A DNA stretch of 20,838 nt from Gammaproteobacteria bacterium RBG_16_37_9 (GCA_001801345.1 MGXJ01000005.1:1053-21890), one strand, 5' to 3'; counted from the first letter of the stretch, positions 7,762 through 15,674 are shown. The notes: generated from the letters alone by a model not told the origin. Program-made: numbers and translations.

Positions 7762-8484
7762 ATGGGATGGAGAACTAAAGCAAAAATCCAACATAAAAAG
7801 CAAGCGAAGAGGCTGTTTTTTAAAATTATTATTAGTGGCGTGATTGGTTTTTTGTTGTGGTATGTTTGGGGTTATACCAAGCCAAGAAATTTTCCTATAA
7901 ACCACGTGAAGATTTTTGCAACCTATGAGCATGTTGAGCAACAATCTTTGCAAAAAGCTATCGATTCTTATTTAAATAATGGTTTTTTCTATTTGAATGT
8001 CATTAGTATGAGGCAGCAGTTGTTAAAGTTGCCTTGGGTTTATGAAGCTTCTGTGCAACGCAAGTGGCCGGACACAGTGGTTGTTAATATTATTGAGCAG
8101 AAGCCTATTTTACAGTGGGGCAAAAATGCGCTTGTCAATCCAGAAGGAGTTGTTTTTGCCCCGCCAATCTCTACTTTTCCTCAGGGGTTGCCAATAATTT
8201 TTGGTCCAGAAGAACGGGAATTAGAAATTTTTACTTTATATAAAAAAATGCAGTTGCTATTTGAGCCCCTGGATTTAACTGTTAAACAGCTAATTTTAAG
8301 TCCACAACATCATTGGGAAATTTTATTGAGTAATAACGCAGTAGTTTATTTGAAAGAAGCTGAGCCCTTAAGTCAGCTTGAGCTTTTAGTTAATTTGTAT
8401 AGAAAAATTACCGCCGATCGTGAGAAAGAACCAAAGTCTATTGATTTACGTTACAATAGCGGATTAGCGGTGAAGTGGGAGTAA
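7762..8484 (+). CDS. ftsQ: Cell division protein FtsQ
   Basis: Bitopic inner-membrane divisome protein that joins FtsB/FtsL to the early division machinery. The 240-residue protein has a basic N-terminus (RTKAKIQHKKQAKR), one membrane segment around residues 19-37, a POTRA domain starting near FPINHVKIFATYEHV, and the typical LPWVYEASVQRKWPDTVVV and EQKPILQWG. It is somewhat shorter than E. coli FtsQ (276). Start ATG at 7762 is the first in frame; no good Shine-Dalgarno is seen. It is the last dcw gene here: ftsA and ftsZ do not follow, and a convergent ankyrin gene ends only 20 bases away, with no visible terminator between them. Confidence 0.9.
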   Translation: MGWRTKAKIQHKKQAKRLFFKIIISGVIGFLLWYVWGYTKPRNFPINHVKIFATYEHVEQQSLQKAIDSYLNNGFFYLNVISMRQQLLKLPWVYEASVQRKWPDTVVVNIIEQKPILQWGKNALVNPEGVVFAPPISTFPQGLPIIFGPEERELEIFTLYKKMQLLFEPLDLTVKQLILSPQHHWEILLSNNAVVYLKEAEPLSQLELLVNLYRKITADREKEPKSIDLRYNSGLAVKWE

Positions 8485-8504
8485 ATCCTAAGCAAAAAAT
8501 TCTA

Positions 8505-9749
8505 TTAGCGTGATTTATCCCCGCTGGAATCTATAGGCCATGCTGAAGCCGACAGGGTATCTCTAGCACTGCTGCCATCAGCAGGTAGTTTTGTAATAAG
8601 CAATAAATTAGGTCTAAGGTTTGGAGGCTTTGTTACTTCCTGAAGTCGTCGAAGAAAATCTACCAAGTTAGGATGTTGGAAAGCATCTTGGGTAATTATT
8701 ACCATTCCATTGCTTCTCAACGCCTGGTGTTCTTGTTGCCGCATTTCTAGAATGAGTTCTTGCAAGTCAGGATGTTGAAGCAAGTCCGCTGGGATCTTAG
8801 CCCCCCTGCGGATCAACAATTGCGCTGCTTTTATATTTACTACGATTGCTAAACTAAGGGGAGTGTTACCATTAATATCGCAAATATTAATGTCTGCGTG
8901 ATATCGCAGTAGTAATTCAATCATGGGGATGTTGCCGGTAAATGCTGCATAAAATAGCGGCGTACGATGTTTCTTATCTTTTTCGTTGATCCTGGCGCCA
9001 AGTTTCAGTAACATTTCTGCCATATTTGTATGCTCCGCGTCCGCGCCAGCTACACAATGAAGAGGTGTAAGGCCAAGTTTATTTGGTGTATTGATTCCAA
9101 TTATTGGCACCTCTTTTGTTTTTAACAAAAAGGTAGCAACGTCTTTTTGATGATTCATAGTTGCAAGATTAAGTAATGTCTTACCTTCTTTATCTTGTTC
9201 AGTAAGTAAAGCGCAAATATCTTTTAGTGTTAGTTCAAATAATGGGTAATTTCTCAGAATTGTTTTAAGTATATTGACGCGATCTATTTGCCATATACCA
9301 TACTCATCATAATCGTCTACTATCAATGTATGTAATATCGGTTTTTCAGGATGATTGTTTTCTGTAAGTGTTTTATTAGCAAGCTTTGCTATTTTGCAGA
9401 GTTCTGCTTTTGATATTGCCCTATCTTTGGGAATTTCATCAGCTACGGTTGTTTGTGCTGCTGCAAGATCGCTAATAGAAGCCCTTAATTTAACTTTAAT
9501 TTTGTATAAGTCTGCTTCTGTAAAATTGATATTATGAGATATTGATTTGTTTGCGGCTTTTCTAAATTCTTTAGAATCATTAGTAGTGCTTTCTATTTCT
9601 CTTTCGATTTGTTCTACTTCTTCTTCTGTAAACGATAGTAGTCTTAATAAATATGACATGCTGATATCATAACCATCATTAGGAACAGCAAGGATCGCGT
9701 TATTAAAAAGGATTACAAAGAGAATAATTAATGTGAATTTGAATTTCAT
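8505..9749 (-). CDS. Sec-exported ankyrin-repeat protein
   Basis: No specific function recognised. The ATG at 9749 is chosen because AAGGAG lies five bases upstream and a clean signal peptide follows (MKFKFTLIILFVILFNNAILA, predicted cut before VPNDG); 15 further in-frame codons upstream lie in a repeat. The 414-residue protein has a charged alpha-helical region (about 30-180) and then four ankyrin repeats: roughly 189-220 (EGKTLLNLA), 225-257 (LGLTPLHCVA), 262-292 (RTPLFYAAFTGN) and 294-322 (GNTPLSLAI). After them, LQHPDLQELILEM (324-336) and FQHPNLVDFLRRL (357-369) look like a duplicated helical unit. The tail (about 390-414) is low-complexity and Ser-rich. Ankyrin repeats with a signal peptide suggest action in the periplasm or outside the cell, possibly on host proteins; that is inference. 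It sits where ispE often neighbours lolB. Confidence 0.8.
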   Translation of the reverse strand: MKFKFTLIILFVILFNNAILAVPNDGYDISMSYLLRLLSFTEEEVEQIEREIESTTNDSKEFRKAANKSISHNINFTEADLYKIKVKLRASISDLAAAQTTVADEIPKDRAISKAELCKIAKLANKTLTENNHPEKPILHTLIVDDYDEYGIWQIDRVNILKTILRNYPLFELTLKDICALLTEQDKEGKTLLNLATMNHQKDVATFLLKTKEVPIIGINTPNKLGLTPLHCVAGADAEHTNMAEMLLKLGARINEKDKKHRTPLFYAAFTGNIPMIELLLRYHADINICDINGNTPLSLAIVVNIKAAQLLIRRGAKIPADLLQHPDLQELILEMRQQEHQALRSNGMVIITQDAFQHPNLVDFLRRLQEVTKPPNLRPNLLLITKLPADGSSARDTLSASAWPIDSSGDKSR

Positions 9750-9781
9750 AATCACTCCTTGACTATGATGCATCCTTAAAT

Positions 9782-9868
9782 AGACTTTTTTCAAAATCCG
9801 CGTCTTTTGTCATACTGCTGCGTTGCAAGCTTGCATTATGCCAAAACACCTGGTTTTGAAAAAAGGCT
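9782..9868. repeat. Inverted-repeat (MITE-like) element between the ankyrin gene and lolB
   Basis: Ends agacttttttcaaaatcc (9782-9799) and tggttttgaaaaaaggct (9851-9868) are inverted copies matching at 15 of 18 positions. Inside, ttttgtcata (9805-9814) pairs with tatgccaaaa (9837-9846, one mismatch), and the centre holds the perfect palindrome tgcaagcttgca (9824-9835). No coding sequence. This nested structure, 87 bases long, resembles a small non-autonomous inverted-repeat element. No clear target-site duplication is seen. Confidence 0.6.
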
Positions 9869-9908
9869 AATGGTGTTATTTTAAACCAAATAGATCAAAA
9901 ATGCTAAT

Positions 9909-10535
9909 TTATATATTTAAGTTATGTTCAGTTATTTTTAATTTGATTACAATCTCTTTGTTTTTTAACTCGATTATTTTTGGTAAGTCAAAATTTTTAC
10001 CGGCTTGGACCTGAAATTCAGAATATTTTATTTGCCATCCATTTTGTTTTAGATCAGTTAAATGTCCGTATTGATCAAAATAGATTGAGTCGATTTTGGA
10101 AGTTGGAGTAGGTAACGCCAAAATCCAATAGCGGATATTAGATACTGGTAATTGCCATCCTAATTGATCGAGCGTTAATTGTTCCGGGGTCGATGCTTTG
10201 ATGCATTGTTTACTTGTGCGCCAAAGTTCTACGTTATTGGGATTGCCGACAATACGAATGCTATTTATATTTAATGGGCCAGAAATATTTACGATGTAGT
10301 CATTTTGGTTTTGTGTCCATTTGAAGCGGGCGATATCCCTTTTTTTATTGTGGGTGATGCTTAAAGAGCCAGCTAGAGCCCAGTTTTTTATTTGTTGTAG
10401 TTCTAGTTGGCGTTTTTCCTGTGGGGCATAAATGTAGGAGGGAGGTCGTTGGAAATAAGCACAGCCTGCTAGAAATATCATGCCAAAGAATAAAGCAATT
10501 AATCTAAATTTTTTTTTGTAATCCACGGTAATCAA
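9909..10535 (-). CDS. lolB: Outer-membrane lipoprotein receptor LolB
   Basis: Accepts lipoproteins from periplasmic LolA and inserts them into the outer membrane; itself an outer-membrane lipoprotein. The product has a lipoprotein signal with lipobox LAGC (Cys25 from the TTG start) followed by Ala, compatible with outer-membrane sorting. The mature part has LolB features: IKNWALAGSLSI, RFKWTQNQNDYIVNISGPL, LGWQLPVSNIRYWILALP and GWQIKYSEFQ. Length 208 matches the family (E. coli 207). The start is uncertain: TTG at 10535 or GTG at 10526, neither with a good Shine-Dalgarno. It is divergent from the glycosyltransferase gene. In many gammaproteobacteria it is divergent from hemA, which is missing here. 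Confidence 0.9.
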   Translation of the reverse strand: MITVDYKKKFRLIALFFGMIFLAGCAYFQRPPSYIYAPQEKRQLELQQIKNWALAGSLSITHNKKRDIARFKWTQNQNDYIVNISGPLNINSIRIVGNPNNVELWRTSKQCIKASTPEQLTLDQLGWQLPVSNIRYWILALPTPTSKIDSIYFDQYGHLTDLKQNGWQIKYSEFQVQAGKNFDLPKIIELKNKEIVIKLKITEHNLNI

Positions 10536-10579
10536 AATTTACGTTAAAAAGTAATGTATTTGTGCTAGTATTAAAAACT

Positions 10580-11509
10580 ATGAAAACGATATCACTAGTT
10601 ATACCATTTTACAATGAAGGGGATGTAGTTTTTGATTTTTTTGCGAAACTATTGCCAATAGTAAATGAATTTAAACAATATTCTTTTGAATTTGTTTGTG
10701 TTGATGACGGTAGTAGTGATGATACTTTTGTTAATTTAAGCAAAGTAAATGACCAGCGTCTTAAAATCATTCAACTTTCCCGTAATTTTCATAAGGAGGC
10801 TGCGCTCACTGCTGGTATTGATTTTGCACTTGGAGATGCGATAATTCCTATAGACGCTGATTTACAAGATCCGCCAGAACTAATAGCAGCAATGTTAAAA
10901 AAATGGGAAGAGGGTTTTGAGGTAGTATTGGCTAAAAGAAAAAGTCGCTTGACTGATACCTGGTTAAAAAGAAATAGCGCCAAGTGGTTTTATAAGATGC
11001 ATAATTATCTCGCAGATTTTGCAATTCCCAATGACGTCGGTGATTTTCGTTTAATGGATAGAGTTGTTGTAGATGCTCTAAAAAAACTATCTGAGAGACA
11101 GCGTTTTATGAAGGGATTGTTTGCTTGGGTTGGATTTAGGAATACAGTTATTGAGTATGACCGTTTGGAGCGTATTTCTGGAAAAACCAAGTGGAAGGGA
11201 TGGCAATTATGGAATTTAGCTCTTGATGGAATAACTAGTTTTAGCACTTTGCCACTGCGAATTTGGAGTTATTTAGGTGTTTTATTTGCTTTGATAGCAT
11301 TTATTTACGGGGGTTGGATTATGCTTAGGACGCTTATCTGGGGCGTTGATTTGCCAGGATACGCATCACTTTTTACCGCTATTTTATTTATTGGTGGAAT
11401 TCAGATGATAGGAATTGGAGTGATAGGAGAATATTTAGGGCGAGCCTATCAAGAAACCAAACAAAGGCCTATTTATGTAGTAAGAAAAATTGTTAATAAT
11501 TTACATTAG
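10580..11509 (+). CDS. GT2 polyprenyl-phosphate glycosyltransferase (GtrB/DPM1-like)
   Basis: Predicted to transfer a sugar from a nucleotide donor to undecaprenyl phosphate at the inner membrane, giving a lipid-linked sugar for envelope modification. The 309-residue protein has an N-terminal GT-A domain with VIPFYNEGDVV (8-18), VDDGSSDDT (41-49), LSRNFHKEAALTAGID (66-81), the metal-binding IDADLQDPPE (91-100) and GDFRLMDRVV, then SGKTKWKGWQL and two membrane segments (about 226-250 and 262-285) ending in GVIGEYLGRAYQE. This layout matches GtrB/YfdH and ArnC-like enzymes. ATG at 10580 is preferred over GTG at 10562 because the domain starts there; no ribosome site is obvious. No flippase (GtrA-like) partner is adjacent. 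The sugar cannot be told from sequence. Confidence 0.9.
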   Translation: MKTISLVIPFYNEGDVVFDFFAKLLPIVNEFKQYSFEFVCVDDGSSDDTFVNLSKVNDQRLKIIQLSRNFHKEAALTAGIDFALGDAIIPIDADLQDPPELIAAMLKKWEEGFEVVLAKRKSRLTDTWLKRNSAKWFYKMHNYLADFAIPNDVGDFRLMDRVVVDALKKLSERQRFMKGLFAWVGFRNTVIEYDRLERISGKTKWKGWQLWNLALDGITSFSTLPLRIWSYLGVLFALIAFIYGGWIMLRTLIWGVDLPGYASLFTAILFIGGIQMIGIGVIGEYLGRAYQETKQRPIYVVRKIVNNLH

Positions 11510-11527
11510 TTTTTTTATCGGCTGCGA

Positions 11528-11559
11528 TTTCTTGCAAGAAAATTCTTTTATGATATATT
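11528..11559 (+). promoter_or_regulatory. Predicted promoter with palindromic -35 region upstream of the MATE gene
   Basis: TTGCAA (11532-11537), a 16-base spacer and TATATT (11554-11559). The -35 hexamer is the centre of a perfect 14-base palindrome, tttcttgcaagaaa (11528-11541), which could be an operator. Predicted leader about 85 bases. Confidence 0.4.
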
Positions 11560-11649
11560 ATCCCTATGAAAACGCTATAACCCACTATTAGTTATGTTTA
11601 TCCGGCTCCCCGAGAGCTGCTGTTAACTTGTTTTTTTGTGAGGTGTAGC

Positions 11650-13041
11650 GTGAGTTCTATCTTTAGTTTATCAAATATCAAATCCGAATTTAAATGCTCA
11701 ATGCGATTGGCAGTTCCGCTAGTCGCGTCCGAGGTAATTTATGGTTTAAATAGTTTTATTGCTACCATCATGGTCGCTCATTTGGGCCAAGAACAGTTAG
11801 CTGCCAATGCTTTAGTATGGAGCATTTATATTTCTGTAATTGTTTTTTTTATAGGGATTTTTTGTTCAGTGAGCGTTATGAGTTCACAAAGCTTTGGTGC
11901 TAAAGATCAAATTGGTGTCAGTATATGTTTTAAGCAAGGATTAATTATGGCAATTGCATTTTCGTTGCCAATGATGCTTATTATGTGGGTGATTCCTGTT
12001 GTTCTAACTTGGGCTAAACAAGATCCAGCGGTTATTAAATGCGCCAAACCATTTTTTTACTCATTAATTTGGTCGATATTGCCTTTTAATATAATGATCG
12101 TGATTCAGCAATTTTTAATAGGGATTACTAAAACACGTTTAGTAATGTTTATGAGCATTTTAGCTGTGCCCATAGAAATATTTTTTTATTATACTTTTAT
12201 ATTTGGAAATTTTGGGCTTCCGAAATTGGAGCTTGCTGGTATTGGTTACGGGTTGACTGTGTCATATTTTGTATTAGCTATGTTTTTTATGGGCTGGCTA
12301 TATTTTTCTAAGGAACTAAGAATTCATTCTTTATTTAAAAAATGGTGGGTTATTGAGTATAAATTTTTGGCCGAAATGATTCGTATAGGATTGCCGCTTG
12401 GTCTAATGTATTGCAGCGAAGTGGTATTTTTTGCCGTTGTGGCTATTATGATGGGAATGTTGGGTGTTACAGTTTTAGCAGCATATCAGATTTCTTATCA
12501 ATATTTAATGATCGCTTTAGTCATTCTCTTTGCATTAAATCAAAATACAGCTGTGAGAGTTGGCAATGAAGTTGGTCGTAATGATCGTAATAAATTGAGA
12601 TTGACCGCTGCAGTCAATATGATGATAAGTTTTGGGTTTATATTATTATTTAGTATTTTTTATCTTTTTTTCCCTCAGGTTGCAATTGGTTTAGATATAG
12701 ATGCGAGCGCAGTTCATTTTAAAGATGTTGCTGCTGAAGCTATGAAATTTTTCCCTATAGTTGCCGTTTTACTTATGACAGAGTGTATTCGTTTGGTTGG
12801 TTGCGGTGCTTTAAGGGGATTAAAAGATTCCCATTTTCAGATGATGCTCAGTGTTTTTGGTTTTTGGGCGATTGCTTTTCCTAGTGCTTATTTATTAGCA
12901 TTCAAATTTAAGTTTGGTGGTGTTGGGATATGGTGGGGGATTGTAATTGGTCTTTTTATTACAGGGATTCTATTTCTGATACGTTTTAATCGCCTTGCCA
13001 AAAGTGTTGATTTGTTATCTTTGGTGACGAAAAAAGAATAA
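11650..13041 (+). CDS. MATE-family multidrug/cation efflux transporter
   Basis: Inner-membrane antiporter of the MATE (NorM-like) family, exporting cationic compounds in exchange for Na+ or H+; the substrate here is unknown. The GTG at 11650 is chosen because GAGG lies at 11640-11643, six bases upstream; the frame is open to GTG 11638. The 463-residue protein has about 12 membrane segments in two homologous halves: RLAVPLVASEVIYGLNSFI, VAHLGQEQLAANAL, SSQSFGAKDQIGV in the first, and IRIGLPLGLMYCSEV, LAAYQISYQYLM, AVRVGNEVGRND in the second, with RLVGCGALRGLKD near the end. The GNEVGRN and SQSFGA motifs are typical of MATE proteins. Likely its own transcription unit from the promoter at 11532-11559. 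Confidence 0.9.
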   Translation: MSSIFSLSNIKSEFKCSMRLAVPLVASEVIYGLNSFIATIMVAHLGQEQLAANALVWSIYISVIVFFIGIFCSVSVMSSQSFGAKDQIGVSICFKQGLIMAIAFSLPMMLIMWVIPVVLTWAKQDPAVIKCAKPFFYSLIWSILPFNIMIVIQQFLIGITKTRLVMFMSILAVPIEIFFYYTFIFGNFGLPKLELAGIGYGLTVSYFVLAMFFMGWLYFSKELRIHSLFKKWWVIEYKFLAEMIRIGLPLGLMYCSEVVFFAVVAIMMGMLGVTVLAAYQISYQYLMIALVILFALNQNTAVRVGNEVGRNDRNKLRLTAAVNMMISFGFILLFSIFYLFFPQVAIGLDIDASAVHFKDVAAEAMKFFPIVAVLLMTECIRLVGCGALRGLKDSHFQMMLSVFGFWAIAFPSAYLLAFKFKFGGVGIWWGIVIGLFITGILFLIRFNRLAKSVDLLSLVTKKE

Positions 13042-13093
13042 ACATTTGGACTTACGTGAAATCGCGTTCGCTGTTTCGCGGAAGGTTTAATGT

Positions 13094-13136
13094 TGTCATT
13101 CCGAGTTTGTGAGGGATCTCCTTGGTGTGGAATCCC
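13094..13136. repeat. Degenerate TGTCATTCC repeat fragment
   Basis: tgtcattccgag (13094-13105) is followed by gggat...atccc, an inner inverted pair. It resembles one arm of the TGTCATCC family without a matching distal arm. Low certainty as a family member. Confidence 0.35.
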
Positions 13137-13172
13137 ATCAAGTAGTTTCCTCATTGCTCACATAATAGCATT

Positions 13173-13232
13173 ATTTCAAGGATAACCACTCCCCAAAATA
13201 GTGCTATTTTGGGGAGTGGCAGTCCTTGAAAT
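13173..13232. repeat. 60-bp near-perfect palindrome upstream of the DUF4143 ATPase
   Basis: Two 28-base arms (13173-13200 and 13205-13232) differ at only three neighbouring positions and are separated by the 4-base loop gtgc. The core stem is ccactccccaaaata with tattttggggagtgg, and the outer stem is atttcaagga with tccttgaaat. It ends 34 bases upstream of the ATPase start. No T-run follows, so a simple terminator role is unlikely. It is unlike the TGTCATCC and GGTAGC families. Confidence 0.85.
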
Positions 13233-13266
13233 TGACAAGTATCTCTCTCTAAGTTATTCTGTGTAT

Positions 13267-14394
13267 ATGGATATTATCCGTTTTTATCATGAGTTATCTA
13301 AACACCTCGTTTCAAACAAGGTGTTAATTATTTATGGTCCACGTCAGGCAGGTAAGACTACTTTGTTGAAACAATTTCTAGAAAATAGCGGATTAAAATA
13401 TAAGCTTGATTCTGGGGATAATATTAAAATTCAACATTTGCTAAGTTCTCAGGACTTTGATTTGTTGAGAGAATATGTCAGTGGATATGAATTATTGGCA
13501 GTAGATGAAGCACAAAAAATTCCAAATATTGGTGTTAATTTAAAAATACTTGTTGATCAGGTTCCAAATTTAAAAATTATTGTTACAGGATCGTCTTCAT
13601 TTGAGTTAGCTGGTCAAGTCGGCGAGCCTCTAACCGGACGCAAAATAACTCTTACTCTATATCCAGTAGCTCAATTAGAATTACTTGATATGTATAATAA
13701 GCATGAGTTAAAAGATAAAATTTCAGAATGGGTAATCTTTGGAGGTTATCCTGAAATAATTGTTACTGCAGGTAGGGATAAAAAAATAAAATTACTTGAT
13801 GAATTAGTTTACTCTTATTTGCTGAAGGATATTTTAGAATTGGATCATATTAAGAATTCGAAAAAACTTTTAGATCTTTTGCGTTTGCTAGCCTTTCAAA
13901 TTGGGAACGAAGTTTCTTTAAGTGAGTTAGGAAAACAACTTGGTATGGATCACAAAACTGTAGAGCGATATTTGGATATATTAGAAAAAGCTTTTGTCAT
14001 ATATAATTTACGAGGTTTTAGCCGAAATTTACGTAAAGAGATAACCAAAAAAAGCAAATATTATTTTTATGATAATGGGATAAGAAACGCAATTATTTCT
14101 AATTTTAACGATATTGATCAGAGAAATGACATCGGAGCGTTATGGGAAAATTTTATATTTATGGAGCGTTGTAAAAAACGCTCATATCATGCTATTGCTG
14201 CCAATCCATATTTTTGGCGAACTTGGGAGGGGCAGGAAATCGATTTGATTGAGGAGCGTGAAGGTAAATTATTCGCTTATGAATTTAAATGGAACGAGAG
14301 CAAAGCAAAACCACCGCACAAATGGACAGAGGCGTATCAAAATTCAGTTTTTTCTGTCGTTAATAAAAAAAATTATTTGAAGTTTGTGACTTAA
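13267..14394 (+). CDS. AAA (AAA_14) ATPase with C-terminal DUF4143 nuclease-like domain
   Basis: Member of a widespread prokaryotic ATPase family with no established function. The 375-residue protein has Walker A GPRQAGKT (24-31), Walker B LLAVDE (76-81), VTGSSSFEL (106-114, sensor region), GGYPEII (159-165), a winged-helix-like segment with LSELGKQLGMDHKTVERYLDIL, and the C-terminal DUF4143 part with YFYDNGIRNAII and ALWENFIFMERC. It ends with a PD-(D/E)xK-like pattern: D326 in EIDLI and E339-F-K341. The ATG at 13267 is used because upstream codons fall in a 60-bp palindrome; no Shine-Dalgarno supports it. Related genes are often scattered accessory genes, and no toxin, antitoxin or methylase partner is adjacent here. 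Confidence 0.85.
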   Translation: MDIIRFYHELSKHLVSNKVLIIYGPRQAGKTTLLKQFLENSGLKYKLDSGDNIKIQHLLSSQDFDLLREYVSGYELLAVDEAQKIPNIGVNLKILVDQVPNLKIIVTGSSSFELAGQVGEPLTGRKITLTLYPVAQLELLDMYNKHELKDKISEWVIFGGYPEIIVTAGRDKKIKLLDELVYSYLLKDILELDHIKNSKKLLDLLRLLAFQIGNEVSLSELGKQLGMDHKTVERYLDILEKAFVIYNLRGFSRNLRKEITKKSKYYFYDNGIRNAIISNFNDIDQRNDIGALWENFIFMERCKKRSYHAIAANPYFWRTWEGQEIDLIEEREGKLFAYEFKWNESKAKPPHKWTEAYQNSVFSVVNKKNYLKFVT

Positions 14395-14404
14395 GATGGT
14401 TAGT

Positions 14405-14435
14405 AATTGGGTTATAATTCCAATTGCTCTTTTTA
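14405..14435 (+). terminator. Possible weak terminator after the DUF4143 ATPase
   Basis: A 6-bp stem, aattgg (14405-14410) with ccaatt (14420-14425), is followed by gctcttttta. The stem is short and AT-rich, so efficiency would be low. Confidence 0.35.
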
Positions 14436-14545
14436 GGTTAACGGGTATGAACTATATGTAAGGTTAAAGCTAACATTTGGTTCACAAACATAATTCCGCC
14501 AGAAACTTATTTGAGATCGATATATATTATCTTGCCTATATTTTG

Positions 14546-14551
14546 TATAAT
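14546..14551 (+). promoter_or_regulatory. Possible -10 element for prfA
   Basis: A perfect TATAAT lies 30 bases upstream of the prfA start codon. No convincing -35 is found at 16-18 bases, so this is a weak call in an AT-rich stretch. Confidence 0.3.
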
Positions 14552-14581
14552 TAAGTTCTTTAAACTTGGATTAACCACTTA

Positions 14582-15670
14582 ATGCAGCCATCAATTATTA
14601 ACAAGCTAAATTTGCTGAATACCAGGCATCAAGAAATCTCTAATCTTTTGTCAGATCCAGAGATTATCAACAATCAAAATCGCTATCGTGAATTATCAAA
14701 AGAGTATGCACATCTTGAGCCAATTGTTTACGCTCTTAATGAATATAATAATAACCAGCAGAAAATTGCTGATGCTGAAAAAATTCTTCAAGAGGAGCAA
14801 GATGTTGATTTGAAGGCACTTGCTGAAGAAGAGCTATTTCATTTGCGAGAAAATATTCAAAAGTTAGTAGAAAATTTACAAAATTTGTTATTGCCGCGTG
14901 ATCCTAATGATGAGCGCAATGTTTTTTTAGAGATTCGGGCTGGTGCCGGTGGCGATGAGGCAGCAATTTTTGCTGGTGATCTATTTCGCATGTATACCCA
15001 TTATGTTGAAGATGCTGGATGGCAAGTAGAGATTATAAACTCAAGCGCTGGTGAGCACGGCGGCTATAAAGAAATCATTACTAGAATTATTGGTAAGGGA
15101 GCGTATTCAAAATTGAAATTTGAATCGGGAGTTCATAGGGTGCAAAGAGTTCCGGCAACAGAGGCACAAGGGCGGATTCATACGTCAACTTGCACTGTCG
15201 CTGTAATTGCCGAAGCAGATGAAATTGATGATATAGAAGTTAACCCGGCAGACTTAAAAATCGATACTTATCGCAGTTCTGGAGCTGGTGGCCAACATGT
15301 AAATGTCACCGACTCTGCTATACGAATTACCCATCTACCTTCTGGAGTTGTAGTGGAATGCCAAGATGAACGTTCGCAGCATAAAAATCGTGCTCGAGCC
15401 ATGTCGCTTTTAAAAGCAAGATTACTCGCAGCTGAGCAAGAAAAACAGCAGAAAGCCCAAGCAGAAACCCGACGTAATTTAGTTGGAACTGGCGATCGTT
15501 CAGAAAGAATTCGTACTTATAATTTTCCTCAAGGGCGCCTTACTGATCACCGGATTAATCTAACATTATATCAACTTGATAAAATTATTGATGGTGATTT
15601 AAATCCTATTATTGAGCCTTTGATGCGAGAGCATCATGCGGATCAGTTGGCGGCATTTGGTGGGGGTTAA
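14582..15670 (+). CDS. prfA: Peptide chain release factor 1
   Basis: Recognises UAG and UAA stop codons and triggers release of the finished peptide at the ribosome. The 362-residue protein (E. coli 360) carries the stop-codon-reading PAT tripeptide at residues 191-193 (in [14 protein letters not shown]), the catalytic GGQ at 236-238 ([15 protein letters not shown]), [19 protein letters not shown] at the domain start and the C-terminal [23 protein letters not shown] identifies RF1 rather than RF2. GGA about 11 bases upstream is the only ribosome-site candidate. prmC, whose product methylates this GGQ and which usually follows prfA, is absent; a repeat cluster and the kdp operon follow instead. 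hemA, which usually precedes prfA, is also absent. Confidence 0.97.
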   Translation: MQPSIINKLNLLNTRHQEISNLLSDPEIINNQNRYRELSKEYAHLEPIVYALNEYNNNQQKIADAEKILQEEQDVDLKALAEEELFHLRENIQKLVENLQNLLLPRDPNDERNVFLEIRAGAGGDEAAIFAGDLFRMYTHYVEDAGWQVEIINSSAGEHGGYKEIITRIIGKGAYSKLKFESGVHRVQRVPATEAQGRIHTSTCTVAVIAEADEIDDIEVNPADLKIDTYRSSGAGGQHVNVTDSAIRITHLPSGVVVECQDERSQHKNRARAMSLLKARLLAAEQEKQQKAQAETRRNLVGTGDRSERIRTYNFPQGRLTDHRINLTLYQLDKIIDGDLNPIIEPLMREHHADQLAAFGGG

Positions 15671-15674
15671 TGAA

